Positions 52,515-62,271 are shown, counted from the stretch's first letter. The stretch is DNA of 64,000 nt from Halorussus rarus (GCF_003369835.1 NZ_QPMJ01000001.1:1649682-1713681); one strand, 5' to 3'. The notes: a model not told the origin generated them from the letters alone. Numbers and translations are program-made.

Positions 52515-53705
52515 CTATCGGTCGCCTAGTTTCCGCGCGGTCGCCGCGAGCCCCGCCTCGACGTCGACGTCCGCGCCCTGCTCGGAGAGCGCGTCGCCGA
52601 GCGCCGCCATCAGGAACGAGACGGTCTCCTCGCGCGCGGAGTAGCCCATGCAACCGATGCGGAATATCTCCCCGTCGAGGTCGCCCAGGCCCGTGGCGAT
52701 CTCGAGGTCGTACTGCTCCAGCAGGTAGCCCGTCACGTCTGTGTCGGTCGCGCCCTCGGGGACCCGCACCGCGTTGAGGCTCGGCAGCCAGTACTCGTCG
52801 GGAGCGTTCATCTCCAGGCCCATCGCCTCGACGCCGGCCTTGAGCGCCCCGGCGATCTCGCGGTGGCGCGCCCACCGCTCCTCGATGCCCTCCTCGGCGA
52901 CGAGCCGGAGCGCCTCGCGGAGCGCGTAGACGTTGGTGATGGGCGCGGTGTGGTGGTAGGCGCGCTCGTCGCCCCAGTAGCCCTCGAGCAGCGAGAGGTC
53001 GAGGTACCACGACCTGGCGTCCTCCTCGCGGGAGAGCACCTTGTCCATCGCCCGGTCGTTGAGCGTGAGCGGGGCCGCGCCCGGCGGACACGAGAGGCAC
53101 TTCTGGGGCCCCGAGTAGGCCACGTCGATGCCCCAGTCGTCGACCTTGAGTTCGACGCCGCCCAGCGAGGTCACGGTGTCGGCGATGACGACGGCGTCGT
53201 GCTCGTGGGCCACGTCGGTCAGCTCCTCGACCTGTGGCTGGAGGACGCCGGTGCTGGTCTCGGCGTGGACGAACCCGAACACGTCGGGCTGGTGCTCGTC
53301 CATCGCGTCTGCCACGTCGACCGGGTCGAGGGGTTCGCCCCACGGCGCGTCGACGTGGGCGACCTCGCCGCCCGCGCGCCGGGCCATCTGGGCCATCCGG
53401 TCGCCGAAGTAGCCGTTGGTCGGGACCAGCATCGTGTCGCCCGGCTCGACGACGTTGCCGATGGCGGCCTCCATCGCGGCCGACCCCGTGCCCGAGACCG
53501 GAATCGTCCACTGGTTGTCGGTCCGGAACGCGTACCGGAGCAGCTCCTGGACCTCGTCCATCATCTCGACGAACGACGGGTCGAGGTGACCGACAAGCGG
53601 CGTGCTCATCGCTCGGAGCACTCTGGGGTGGACCTCGCTCGGTCCGGGGCCCATGAGCGTTCGGTCCGGCGGTGTCAACTCGCCAACGTCCGGTTTCTCC
53701 ACCAT
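52515..53705 (-). CDS. Class V aminotransferase (alanine--glyoxylate/serine--pyruvate type)
   Basis: This 396-residue PLP enzyme has the typical start G-P-G-P-S-E-V-H-P-R, phosphate-binding S-G-T-G-S-A-A-M-E-A and D176 in V-I-A-D-T-V-T-S. The PLP lysine is Lys202 in Y-S-G-P-Q-K-C-L. It transfers the amino group from alanine or serine to glyoxylate or pyruvate; a role in glycine or serine metabolism is inferred. Confidence 0.92.
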   Translation of the reverse strand: MVEKPDVGELTPPDRTLMGPGPSEVHPRVLRAMSTPLVGHLDPSFVEMMDEVQELLRYAFRTDNQWTIPVSGTGSAAMEAAIGNVVEPGDTMLVPTNGYFGDRMAQMARRAGGEVAHVDAPWGEPLDPVDVADAMDEHQPDVFGFVHAETSTGVLQPQVEELTDVAHEHDAVVIADTVTSLGGVELKVDDWGIDVAYSGPQKCLSCPPGAAPLTLNDRAMDKVLSREEDARSWYLDLSLLEGYWGDERAYHHTAPITNVYALREALRLVAEEGIEERWARHREIAGALKAGVEAMGLEMNAPDEYWLPSLNAVRVPEGATDTDVTGYLLEQYDLEIATGLGDLDGEIFRIGCMGYSAREETVSFLMAALGDALSEQGADVDVEAGLAATARKLGDR

Positions 53706-53730
53706 GTCAGGTGGTGTCTACTCGCGCCGA

Positions 53731-53740
53731 CTTAAAAAAT
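53731..53740 (-). promoter_or_regulatory. TATA box of the class V aminotransferase gene
   Basis: On the minus strand ATTTTTTAAG is centred about 30 bp before ATG 53705, the spacing of a leaderless haloarchaeal promoter. Confidence 0.55.
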
Positions 53741-54281
53741 TCCTCCGGAGGCGGCGCGATTATCGGGGTGTTGTCGTCGTCCCGACTCGACGTAACGCGG
53801 CGTTGACCCGGTCCGCTTCGGCTGGTATCGCGGAAACGCGCCGTTGGTCGGACTGAACGGACAAAACGGTGCCACCGGTTTATTCGGGTGTCCGGCATAC
53901 GAGAAGACGCCCCGACGGACGCGACGGGGGCGCGTTCGACGGGCGAGAGTTTCAAACGGCACGACCGGATCCGCGGGGAACCGCCGCGGGGCGACCGACG
54001 GAGGACGCGCGCACGAGGGCCGACCCAAACGGGGGAGGTTGGTTCGGCCCCGTGCGGGCACGAGTTCGCAGTCGGGGGCTGCACACTCGTCGGTCGCCAC
54101 CGCTTTCGCGGCGTCCCGAGCCGTCTTCGAGCCGCTTTTTCGGACATTCCGGCAGGCCCGACACGGCCTGTCGGATCGCGTTACTCGCGACGGTCCTGAC
54201 AGCCGTGTTTGCGGTACGCAGCCGGGAGCCGTGAATCACCGGCGCGTCTGTTACTGGGACGCACGCTCGACGAGGAAGAAG

Positions 54282-54290
54282 CTTATAGCT
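54282..54290 (+). promoter_or_regulatory. TATA box of the YdjM-like gene
   Basis: CTTATAGCT lies about 28 bp upstream of ATG 54314. Confidence 0.5.
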
Positions 54291-54313
54291 CCCGGGCACC
54301 AACTGACGCTTCC

Positions 54314-55279
54314 ATGATGGTCGGCCACGCGATGCTGGCGTTCGCCGTAGCGACTGCCGCGACGGCGCGGTGGTGGTCCCGCGAGCGCGCGCTGGCCTTC
54401 GGCGTCGTCGCCGCCGGGTTCGCGACGGTCCCGGACGTCGACATGCTCTACGCGGTGTTCGGCCTGGCGCAGGTCGGACTCGCGAGCGTCTGGACGATGA
54501 CCGACGCGTTCTGGCAGAGCTCGCACGTCGTCCACCGGGCGGTCACCCACTCGCTGGTGGTCGGGGGCGTCGCCGCCGCGGCGTTCGCCGCGAGCGTCGG
54601 CGGCCGGACCGACGCAGGACGGCGCTGGTCGCGGCTCCTCGCGGTCGCGCTGGTCGCGGGTCTCGCCGGGGTCGCGTACGCCGAGAGCGGCCCCCTCGGC
54701 GGCGCGGTCATGCTCGCGTTCCTCGTCGCGGGACTGGTCGTCGCCGCCGTCGCCGCGCGGCGGACGGACCTCGGTCCGCGCGCGCTCCTCGCCGCCGCGC
54801 TCGTCGGCCTGCTCACCCACCCGTTCGGCGACCTGCTCACCGGTTCGCCGCCCCGATTCCTCTACCCGTTCGACCCGCGGCTGCTGACCGACCGCGTGGT
54901 GCTGCTGGCCGACCCGACGCTCAACCTGCTCGCGGTGTTCGGCGTCGAGCTCGCCACCATCTGGCTCGCGGGGTGCGTCTACCTCCGGGCCACCGACCGG
55001 CGGGTCCTCTCGCACGTGGACGCGCGCGCGGCGTTCGGCGTCGCCTACGCCGTCGCGGCGGTGACGATGCCCGCGCCGACGATGGAGGTGTCGTACCACT
55101 TCGTCTTCTCCATCCTGGCGGTCGGTGCGGTCGGGGTCGCGCCGAACCTGCTGCCCTCGCGGCCGGTGCTGTCGGCGGAGTGGGACGAGACCGTGACGTG
55201 GGTGCTGACGGGGCTCGCGGCGGTCAGCGTGGCCGCGCTGACCTACACGCTGGTCTACGCGTTCCGTCCGGTCCTCTGA
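54314..55279 (+). CDS. YdjM-like membrane-bound metal-dependent hydrolase
   Basis: This 321-residue integral membrane protein keeps the family's metal residues: G-H-A (His5), P-D-V-D (Asp residues near 38-40), H-R-A-V-T-H-S and the later T-H-P-F-G-D-L-L-T-G. Eight or so helices fill the rest. The YdjM/LexA-binding hydrolase family is widespread in haloarchaea, with unknown substrate. A second ATG directly follows the first. Confidence 0.85.
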   Translation: MMVGHAMLAFAVATAATARWWSRERALAFGVVAAGFATVPDVDMLYAVFGLAQVGLASVWTMTDAFWQSSHVVHRAVTHSLVVGGVAAAAFAASVGGRTDAGRRWSRLLAVALVAGLAGVAYAESGPLGGAVMLAFLVAGLVVAAVAARRTDLGPRALLAAALVGLLTHPFGDLLTGSPPRFLYPFDPRLLTDRVVLLADPTLNLLAVFGVELATIWLAGCVYLRATDRRVLSHVDARAAFGVAYAVAAVTMPAPTMEVSYHFVFSILAVGAVGVAPNLLPSRPVLSAEWDETVTWVLTGLAAVSVAALTYTLVYAFRPVL

Positions 55280-55366
55280 GTCCGGCGGGTCGGTCTTCGC
55301 CGGGCAGTACGACGTCCTGCTGCGAGACCCTTGCCTTTCTTATCCCGTCATTGTCTACGCCACGAC

Positions 55367-55975
55367 ATGGCACGTCGCGCGAGCACGCTCGACCGAGTCG
55401 TAGAGGACGCGCGCGTGAACGCCGGCCTGGGGTGGGCGCTGGTCGCCTTCCTCGCGCTCGTCGCGGTCGAGGAGGTGCTCGACGACCACCTGCTGTGGGC
55501 CGGGTTCGCGGTGGCCGTCGGCGCGCTGGCGCTGGTGCCCGCAGTCGCCTACCGCGACTGGACCGCCATGCTCCCGTGGGAGGTGCTGGCGCTCGCCGCG
55601 CTGCCGATACTCGGCCGGGCGCTCGCGACGCTGGTGTTCACCTCGCGGGTGGCGACCTACCTCTCGGTGGCGGCGCTGGCGCTCATCGTGGCCGTGGAGC
55701 TCCACGCCTTCACGACCGTGAAGATGACCGCCTGGTTCGCCGTGCTGTTCGTGGTCGTCGCCACGATAGCGACCGCGGGCGTCTGGGCGGTGGTCCAGTG
55801 GCTTTCGGACCTCTACCTCGGGACGGCGTTCATCCACAGCGAGGAGCGGCTCATGTGGGACTTCGTGGCCGCCACGGTCGTCGGCGGGATGGCGGGCGTC
55901 GTCTTCGAGTGGTACTTCCGGCGGGTCGCCCGGATCGAGGCCCGCCTGCCGGACGACCGGGGTGAGACGCCGTGA
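55367..55975 (+). CDS. Multi-pass membrane protein, first of a pair
   Basis: This 202-residue protein has five or six hydrophobic helices, then R-R-V-A-R-I-E-A-R-L at the C-terminus. The helix W-D-F-V-A-A-T-V-V-G-G-M-A-G-V-V-F resembles the end of the next gene's product. The stop overlaps the next start (GTGA), so the two are translated together and probably form one membrane complex. Confidence 0.7.
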   Translation: MARRASTLDRVVEDARVNAGLGWALVAFLALVAVEEVLDDHLLWAGFAVAVGALALVPAVAYRDWTAMLPWEVLALAALPILGRALATLVFTSRVATYLSVAALALIVAVELHAFTTVKMTAWFAVLFVVVATIATAGVWAVVQWLSDLYLGTAFIHSEERLMWDFVAATVVGGMAGVVFEWYFRRVARIEARLPDDRGETP

Positions 55976-56625
55976 GGGTCCGCGACCGGGTCGGCGTCTC
56001 CGAGCGGGGGCAGCGACGGCTGACCCGCTGGATGGAGGTGGGACTGCTCGCCATCCTCGCGTGGGGACTCCTCCGTCAGAACGTCGGCATCGCGGTCAAC
56101 GCGGGCATCGCGCTCGCGGTCACGTTCCTCCCCGCGCTGCTGGAGCGGGACTACGACATCCCGATGGACGCCGGGCTCACGCTCTGGATCACGGCCGCGG
56201 TGTTCCTCCACGCGCTGGGGACGGTCGGCCCGTACCGCGACCCGACGCTCTGGTGGTGGGACCACATGACCCACGCGCTCTCGTCGTCGCTCGTGGCGGC
56301 CATCGGCTACGCGACGACCCGCGCCATCGACGAGCACACCGAGGACGTCTACCTCCCGCCGCGGTTCACGTTCGTGTTCATCCTCCTGTTCGTCGTGGCG
56401 TTCGGCGTCGTCTGGGAGGTCATTGAGTTCGGCGTCGGCGGCCTCGCGACCGCGCTCGGCAGCGACAAGATACTCACCCAGTACGGCCTGGAGGACACGA
56501 TGAAGGACCTCCTGTTCGACACGGTCGGCGGCGTCGTGGTCGCGTTCTGGGGCGCGGCCTACCTCTCGGACGTGGTGGGCGCGCTCACCGACCGCCTCGA
56601 CGGTCGGCGGCGACGCGCCGACTGA
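55972..56625 (+). CDS. YjdF/DUF2238-like membrane protein, second of a pair
   Basis: This 217-residue protein has six helices. Conserved-looking loops D-H-M-T-H-A-L-S-S-S and W-E-V-I-E-F-G, followed by T-M-K-D-L-L-F-D-T-V-G-G, match the YjdF/DUF2238 pattern of acidic and His residues in helices. Translation begins at GTG 55972 overlapping the previous stop. The role of the family is unknown. Confidence 0.75.
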   Translation: MRVRDRVGVSERGQRRLTRWMEVGLLAILAWGLLRQNVGIAVNAGIALAVTFLPALLERDYDIPMDAGLTLWITAAVFLHALGTVGPYRDPTLWWWDHMTHALSSSLVAAIGYATTRAIDEHTEDVYLPPRFTFVFILLFVVAFGVVWEVIEFGVGGLATALGSDKILTQYGLEDTMKDLLFDTVGGVVVAFWGAAYLSDVVGALTDRLDGRRRRAD

Positions 56626-56719
56626 GCTGCGACACGCCGCCGCGTCCGCCGCGAGCGCTCTCAGCCGCTTCGGCGGCCGGATGGCTTTATGGCACTCTAC
56701 GTGGTAGGCGTGACGCGCC

Positions 56720-56929
56720 ATGGTGTTCAAGAAGATAACGCTCATCGGGACGAGCGACGAGAGCTTCGACGCGGCCGCCGACGACGCTATCGACCGCGCG
56801 GAGCAGACGCTGGACAACGTCAAGTGGATCGAGGTCGACGAACTCGGTGTCGAACTCGCGCGGGCGCCCGACCGACAGTACCAGGCCGAAGTGACGGTCG
56901 CCTTCGAACTGGAGGAACCGGGGAGCTAG
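56720..56929 (+). CDS. Dodecin (flavin-storing dodecamer)
   Basis: This 69-residue protein assembles into hollow twelve-mers that bind flavins. The sequence shows the dodecin pattern with Trp36 (V-K-W-I-E-V) and Gln55 (R-Q-Y-Q-A-E). These are the same positions that stack and hold riboflavin in Halobacterium dodecin. A CTTTATGG box about 30 bp upstream suggests a leaderless transcript. Confidence 0.95.
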   Translation: MVFKKITLIGTSDESFDAAADDAIDRAEQTLDNVKWIEVDELGVELARAPDRQYQAEVTVAFELEEPGS

Positions 56930-57135
56930 GCGGATCGGGGGTCGACGTACAGGGCACAGCCCTTTCGGGGTAGTCGGACTGGCGGTCCCCGGCGCGGTCC
57001 CCGACTCTGCGCTCGACCGGGCGGCCGCACGGGGCGTCCGGGACGTGTTGGTCCCGGCTTCGCAGATAAACCCTCGCGCGAAGACGTTCGGCGCTCGGCG
57101 TCAGGATTAACATCCCGGGCGCGAAACTGAGTGGT

Positions 57136-57501
57136 ATGAGCACCGACACCGCACCCGACGACGCCGGGCCCGAGATCGAGGTGACGGAGGACGCCGCCGA
57201 GCAGGCGCTCTCGCTGCTGGAGAGCGAGGATCTGGACACCGGCCTCGCCGGGCTCCGGCTGTTCGTCCAGCAGGGCGGCTGCGCGGGCCTGTCGTACGGG
57301 ATGCGCTTCGACGAGGAGCCCGAGGACGACGACACCGTCTACGAGCACCACGGCCTCCGGGTGTTCGTCGACCCCGCGAGCATGAACTACATCGAGGGCA
57401 GCGTCGTCGACTACGAGACCGGCCTCCAGGGCGCGGGCTTCCACGTCGACAACCCGAACGTCGTCAGCGAGTGCGGCTGCGGCGAGAGCTTCCGGACGTG
57501 A
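57136..57501 (+). CDS. A-type iron-sulfur carrier (HesB/IscA/ErpA family)
   Basis: This 121-residue protein keeps all three cluster ligands: Cys49 (G-G-C-A-G), Cys113 and Cys115 (E-C-G-C-G). It should carry or transfer 4Fe-4S or 2Fe-2S clusters to target proteins. The N-terminal 15 residues are an acidic extension. It stands alone, without suf genes nearby. Confidence 0.93.
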   Translation: MSTDTAPDDAGPEIEVTEDAAEQALSLLESEDLDTGLAGLRLFVQQGGCAGLSYGMRFDEEPEDDDTVYEHHGLRVFVDPASMNYIEGSVVDYETGLQGAGFHVDNPNVVSECGCGESFRT

Positions 57502-57728
57502 GTCGCGCGACTGACAACCTTCCAACGGCCACGGGGCGGTGAGCGCGGCGGCAGGGGAAGGGCTATTCTTATTTCGGCGAGGCGACTACTTCCCGTCGTG
57601 AACCAAACCGACACTGCTCTCGTCTTAAAGAGGGCCGACCGCGCCGGGTCGTCGGGCCGGCGGGCCGGCGCCCGGGCGGAACGGGAACCGAGGCGGCGAA
57701 CGCGGCTGAGACGCGGCCGGAGGGCGGG

Positions 57729-59075
57729 ATGGTAGACCTCGTCTTCTCGGCGGGACGCGTCCTCCTCGCGCTATTGCTCGTCTTCCTGAACGGGTTCTTC
57801 GTGGCCGCGGAGTTCGCCTACGTCCGCATCCGGTCGACGACCGTGGAGTCGCTCGTCGAGGAGGACGCGCCCGGCTCCGAACTGCTGCAGGAGGCCGTCC
57901 AGAACCTCGACGACTACCTCGCGGTGACCCAGCTCGGCATCACCATCTCCTCGCTCGGCCTGGGCTGGATCGGCGAACCCGCGGTGGCGGCGCTCATCGA
58001 GCCGGTGCTGGGGTCGTTTCTGCCCGAGAGCGCGGTCCACCTCGTGTCGTTCGCCGTCGGCTTCGGCTTCATCACGTTCCTCCACGTCGTGTTCGGCGAA
58101 CTCGCGCCCAAGACCATCGCCATCGCCAGGGCCGAGCGAGTCTCGCTGTTCGTCGCCGCGCCGATGCGGTTCTTCTACTACATCTTCATCCCCGGGCTCG
58201 TCGTGTTCAACGGCACGGCGAACTACTTCACCCGCCTGCTCGGCATCCCGCCGGCATCCGAGACCGAGGAGACCCTCGAAGAGGAGGAGATACTGATGGT
58301 GCTGTCCCGGTCGGGGCGGAAGGGCCACATCGACAAGGAGGAGGTCGAGATGATCGAGCGCGTGTTCGAGCTCGACGACATCACCGTCCGGGAGGTCATG
58401 GTCCCGCGCCCCGACGTGGTCAGCGTCTCGGCCGACCTGCCCCTGTCGGAGCTCCGGTCGCTGATAATCGAGTCGGGCCACACCCGCTACCCGGTGCTGG
58501 ACGCCGACGACGGCGACCAGGTCGTCGGGTACCTCGACGTGAAGGACGTACTGCGGGCGACCGAGGCCGGCGGGTCGGACCACGACTCCGTCACCGCGGG
58601 GGACCTCGCGCGCGACCTCCCGGTCGTCCCGGAGAGCGGGCGCATCGACGACCTGCTGGCCGAGTTCCAGAGCCAGCAGAGCCAGATGGCCGCGGTCATC
58701 GACGAGTGGGGGTCGTTCGAGGGGCTGGCGACCGTCGAGGACGTCGTCGAGCAGGTCGTCGGCGACATCAGAGACGAGTTCGACGTCGACGAGCGCGAGC
58801 CGTCCATCGACCGGCGCGCCGACGGGACGTACGCCGTCGACGGCGGCGTCGCCATCTCGGAAGTCAACGACGAGCTCGACGCGGCGTTTGAGCCCGGAGA
58901 CTTCGGGACGATCGGCGGGCTGGTGCTCGACCGCCTCGGCCGCGCTCCGGAGGTCGGCGACGCCATCGAGGTCGACGGCTACCGCCTCGAAGTCGAACGG
59001 GTCCACGGCGCCCGAATCTCGACGGTCGTCGTCCGCGAGACCGGCGCCGAGGAGACGCCGACCAGCGAGTCGTAG
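57729..59075 (+). CDS. CNNM/HlyC-CorC type membrane protein with CBS domains
   Basis: This 448-residue protein has an N-terminal DUF21 membrane domain of three to four helices (1-190). A CBS pair follows (about 205-330; V-M-V-P-R-P-D-V-V-S-V is its usual start), then a C-terminal CorC_HlyC domain ending G-Y-R-L-E-V-E-R-V-H-G-A-R-I. Such proteins are linked to magnesium or other divalent-cation export and resistance. The exact ion is not shown by sequence. Confidence 0.92.
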   Translation: MVDLVFSAGRVLLALLLVFLNGFFVAAEFAYVRIRSTTVESLVEEDAPGSELLQEAVQNLDDYLAVTQLGITISSLGLGWIGEPAVAALIEPVLGSFLPESAVHLVSFAVGFGFITFLHVVFGELAPKTIAIARAERVSLFVAAPMRFFYYIFIPGLVVFNGTANYFTRLLGIPPASETEETLEEEEILMVLSRSGRKGHIDKEEVEMIERVFELDDITVREVMVPRPDVVSVSADLPLSELRSLIIESGHTRYPVLDADDGDQVVGYLDVKDVLRATEAGGSDHDSVTAGDLARDLPVVPESGRIDDLLAEFQSQQSQMAAVIDEWGSFEGLATVEDVVEQVVGDIRDEFDVDEREPSIDRRADGTYAVDGGVAISEVNDELDAAFEPGDFGTIGGLVLDRLGRAPEVGDAIEVDGYRLEVERVHGARISTVVVRETGAEETPTSES

Positions 59076-59091
59076 TCGCGGCTCGCAGGCG

Positions 59092-60399
59092 TTACCCTTC
59101 GCCTGCGCCGTTCGCTCCGCCGTCTCTGCCTTCGAATCGCTTCCGGACGCTCTCGGCGTGCGCCTCCAGACCCTCCGCTTCCGCCAGCGTCGTGATCGTC
59201 TCCGAGAGGTCGCCGAGCGCCCCCTCGTCCAGTCGCTGGACCGTGGTCGAGCGCAGGAACGTGTCGACCGACAGCCCGCCGGTGAGCTTCGCCAGCCCGT
59301 TGGTCGGCAGCACGTGGTTGGTCCCGCTCGCGTAGTCGCCGGCCGCTACCGGGGTGTACGGCCCGAGGAAGACGCTGCCGGCGCTGTCGATGCGCTCTAA
59401 GATCTCCTCGTCGTCGTCGGCCTGGATCGAGAGGTGCTCGGCCGCGTACTCCTCGGCGAACAGGATGGCCTCGCTGGGCGAGCGCGCGAGCAGGACGCCG
59501 CTCTCGTCGCTCTCGAGCGCCTCGCGGGCGACGTCGGCGCGCTCGCGCTCGGGGAGCTGGCGGTCGAGCTCGTCGACGATCCCCTCGGCGGTCGCCTCGT
59601 CGTCGGTCACCGCCACGACCGAGGCCTCCGCGTCGTGCTCGGCCTGCGCGAGCAGGTCGGCGGCGACGAGCTGCGGGTCGGCGGTCTCGTCGGCCACGAC
59701 CAGCAGTTCGCTCGGGCCGGCGAGGAAGTCGATGGCCACGTCGCCCTGCACCTCGGCCTTCGCCGCGGTGACCCACTTGTTTCCCGGACCGACCACCTTC
59801 TGGACCCGGTCGATCTGCTCGGTGCCGTAGGCGAGCGCGGCGACCGCCTGCGCGCCGCCGACGTTGAACACCCGGTCGGCGCCCGCGGCGTGGATGGCGG
59901 CCAGCGTCGCGGGGTTGAGCTCCTCGGCGGGCGGGGTGGCGACCGCGACCTGGTCGACGCCCGCGACCTTCGCCGGCACGACGCCCATCAGCGCGCTGGA
60001 GGGGTAGGCCGCGGCGCCGCCGGGGACGTACACCCCGACGCGCTCGATGGGGCGGAACCGCCGGCCGAGCTCCCGGCCCTCGGCGAACTCCCGTCGCCAG
60101 TCCTCCGGAAGCTGTGCCTCGTGGAACTCCCTGACGTTCTCTGCGGCGGTCTCTATGGCCTCGCGAACCTCGTCGTCGACCTCGTCGTAGGCCCGCTCGG
60201 CCTCGTCGGTGACGTCGAGGTTGCCGACGGAGACGCCGTCGAACTCCTCGCAGAACTCCCGGACCGCCACGTCGCCCTCCTCGCGCACGCGGGCGACGAT
60301 GTCGCGCACGTCGTCGCGGACCGCCTCGACGCCGGCGTCGCGGTCGAACAGCGCCCGCCGGTCGTCGGGCCCGAGGTCGGCCAGTGTTCGCACGTTCAT
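59092..60399 (-). CDS. hisD: Histidinol dehydrogenase
   Basis: This 435-residue zinc enzyme performs the last two steps of histidine synthesis, oxidising histidinol to histidine with two NAD. Conserved segments include Y-V-P-G-G-A-A-A-Y-P-S-S and V-G-P-G-N-K-W-V-T-A-A-K, then A-Q-A-E-H-D (catalytic Glu and His) and the zinc ligands in G-P-S-E. ATG 60399 gives M-N-V-R-T-L. No other his genes are in the window. Confidence 0.95.
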   Translation of the reverse strand: MNVRTLADLGPDDRRALFDRDAGVEAVRDDVRDIVARVREEGDVAVREFCEEFDGVSVGNLDVTDEAERAYDEVDDEVREAIETAAENVREFHEAQLPEDWRREFAEGRELGRRFRPIERVGVYVPGGAAAYPSSALMGVVPAKVAGVDQVAVATPPAEELNPATLAAIHAAGADRVFNVGGAQAVAALAYGTEQIDRVQKVVGPGNKWVTAAKAEVQGDVAIDFLAGPSELLVVADETADPQLVAADLLAQAEHDAEASVVAVTDDEATAEGIVDELDRQLPERERADVAREALESDESGVLLARSPSEAILFAEEYAAEHLSIQADDDEEILERIDSAGSVFLGPYTPVAAGDYASGTNHVLPTNGLAKLTGGLSVDTFLRSTTVQRLDEGALGDLSETITTLAEAEGLEAHAESVRKRFEGRDGGANGAGEG

Positions 60400-60584
60400 G
60401 CCACCCGCTTCGGAGCGCGGGCGAAAAACGGTTTCCTTCCGGGCGGCGCGCCGCCGGAGACGAGCGCCCGCTCGAACGTCGCTGGGGCGACCGCCGGATC
60501 CGGCCGCTCCGACGGCCGCTCGACCGGCCCGGAGGCGACCGCGTTCTTCGAGACCGCCGAGGAGTAATCGCTCGACTCCGGCGG

Positions 60585-60593
60585 GTTTATTCC
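60585..60593 (+). promoter_or_regulatory. TATA box of the flippase gene
   Basis: GTTTATTCC lies about 26 bp before GTG 60615. This spacing decides the start: it fits a leaderless transcript beginning at that GTG. Confidence 0.5.
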
Positions 60594-60614
60594 CGCGTTG
60601 GCGGAAGTGAGGGC

Positions 60615-62270
60615 GTGGTCTCCGAATCGGACGGGTCGCCCGCGCGCGGCGCCGACGGTACGTCCGGGGAGTGCGAGCCGCCGACCCGGTGCGGCGAGTC
60701 ACTCGACCGCAACGACGCGACCGGACCGACCGCCGACGGAACGGACGCGGTCGAGGCCCGCCTCGAGGACGCGCTGGAACGGGTCGCCCACGGCGCGACC
60801 GTCTCGGTGCCGGCCATCCTGCTCCAGCGCGGGCTCGCGCTGGCGTTCACGGCGGTCCTGACGAACGGATTTGCCGCGAGCGCCTACGGCGCGTTCGCGC
60901 TGGCCCGGCGCCTCCAGCGGTACCTCCGGCGGCTGGCGCTGGGGTTCCGGAGCGGGCTGAGCCGCTTTCTCCCCAACGCCGAGTCGGCGGCCGAGCGCGA
61001 CGCGCTCGCCACGTTCGCGGCCCTGCTGCTGGTCGGCGTCTCCGTCGCGTTCGGGGCGGCGCTGTTCGCGGCGGCGCCGCTGGCGACCGAGGTGGCCGGC
61101 GAGGGGCCGCAGTTCCAGCTCCTCCTGCGCGTCTTCGCGCTCGGTCTCCCCGCGGGCGTGTGGCTGTTCACCGTGACGGAGGTGCTCCGCGGGCTCGAAG
61201 CGGTCGGCCCGCTCAACCTCGCGCTCCGGGTCGGCTTCCCGACCGCCCAGCTGATCGCCGGCGCGGTCGCGACGTACGTCCTCCAGGACCTCGTGCTGGC
61301 GGCGGTCGGCGTCGTGCTCGCCACGGGGGCGGTCGGCGTCGCGGCCGCGGTCTGGGTCGCCCGCGAACGTGGATTCAGGCCCCGGCTCCGCGGGGCCGAG
61401 GCGCGGCGGCTCCGCCGGAAGTACCTCCGGTTCACGTTGCCGCTGTTCGTCGGCGGGTTCGCCACGACGACCCAGCGGCTCGGGTTCTACCCGCTCATCG
61501 CGGTGTTCCTGTCGAGCGTCGCGGGCGGCGTGTTCGCGGTCGGCGTCCTGCTCGGGACGCTGGTCCGGTTGCCGCTGATGGGCATCAACCAGTTCATCCC
61601 GCCGGTCGCGGCCGCGCTCAACGAGGAGGGCCACCGCGAAGCGTTGCAGCGGCTCTACCACGTCACCAGCCGGCTGGTGCTGATCGGCGTGACGGGGCTG
61701 GCGGTTCCGGTGATCGTGTACCGGGAGAGCGTGATGGGGCTGTTCGGGCCGACGTACGTGCAGTACGCACCGCTGTTACCGGGGTTCATCCTCGCGCAGT
61801 ACGCCGCCTGCGCCGCCGGAAGCGTCGGGATCCTGCTGACGATGACCGACCACCAGCGGGCGCTACTGGTCGTCAACGTCGCGATTACTACCGGACTGGC
61901 GATTATCGCGGTGCCGCTGACGTCGCAGTTCGGACTGACTGGGCTGGTCGTCAGCTACGTGCTCATGCTGACCGTGAACAACGGTCTGGAAGTGGCGGTG
62001 CTCTACCGCCTGGAGGGTCTCCAGCCGTTCACGCGCCGCCACGCGAGACCGCTCGTCGCGGCGGTGCCCCTGGCGGCGGTCGCGCTCGGGGTCAGGTTCG
62101 CGGTGCCGGGCGTCGCGGCGCCGGTGCTCGGGACCGCCGGCGGGCTGGCCGCGTACGCGAAGACGCTGCAGGCGCTCGGGTTCACGCGGGTCGAGCGCCG
62201 GCTGGGGGCGACGCTGGTCAGGCGGTACCGGGAATCGCTGTCGCGCGACTGGGCGTCGGCGTTCGGCTGA
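60615..62270 (+). CDS. Polysaccharide-type flippase (Wzx/MATE-like membrane protein)
   Basis: This 551-residue protein has an acidic N-terminal 60 residues, then about 12-14 membrane helices. Its pattern of R-G-L-A-L-A-F-T-A-V-L near the first helix and Q-F-I-P-P-V-A-A-A-L-N in the middle is typical of the MOP flippase superfamily that moves lipid-linked sugars. The start GTG 60615 is chosen from promoter spacing and because sequence before it is basic and unconserved. No glycosyltransferase genes are adjacent. Confidence 0.85.
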   Translation: MVSESDGSPARGADGTSGECEPPTRCGESLDRNDATGPTADGTDAVEARLEDALERVAHGATVSVPAILLQRGLALAFTAVLTNGFAASAYGAFALARRLQRYLRRLALGFRSGLSRFLPNAESAAERDALATFAALLLVGVSVAFGAALFAAAPLATEVAGEGPQFQLLLRVFALGLPAGVWLFTVTEVLRGLEAVGPLNLALRVGFPTAQLIAGAVATYVLQDLVLAAVGVVLATGAVGVAAAVWVARERGFRPRLRGAEARRLRRKYLRFTLPLFVGGFATTTQRLGFYPLIAVFLSSVAGGVFAVGVLLGTLVRLPLMGINQFIPPVAAALNEEGHREALQRLYHVTSRLVLIGVTGLAVPVIVYRESVMGLFGPTYVQYAPLLPGFILAQYAACAAGSVGILLTMTDHQRALLVVNVAITTGLAIIAVPLTSQFGLTGLVVSYVLMLTVNNGLEVAVLYRLEGLQPFTRRHARPLVAAVPLAAVALGVRFAVPGVAAPVLGTAGGLAAYAKTLQALGFTRVERRLGATLVRRYRESLSRDWASAFG

Positions 62271-62271
62271 G

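Larger units (their letters stand above)
53706..54313. other. Long gene-free stretch (608 bp)
   Basis: No open frame here has the acidic composition of the real genes; those present are Arg/Ser/Pro-rich. TATA-like GTTTATTC (53878-53885) and CTTATAGC (54282-54289) occur, the latter suiting the next gene. No tRNA, RNase P or SRP RNA pattern could be matched by eye. Confidence 0.45.

Noticed and set aside
53844..54317. Open frames on both strands in the 608-bp spacer
   Set aside because: Basic, proline- and serine-rich products without family motifs; consistent with high-GC shadow frames.
57598..57735. A GTG-started frame before the CNNM/CorC gene
   Set aside because: The product is almost entirely Arg, Gly and Ala, unlike real haloarchaeal proteins.
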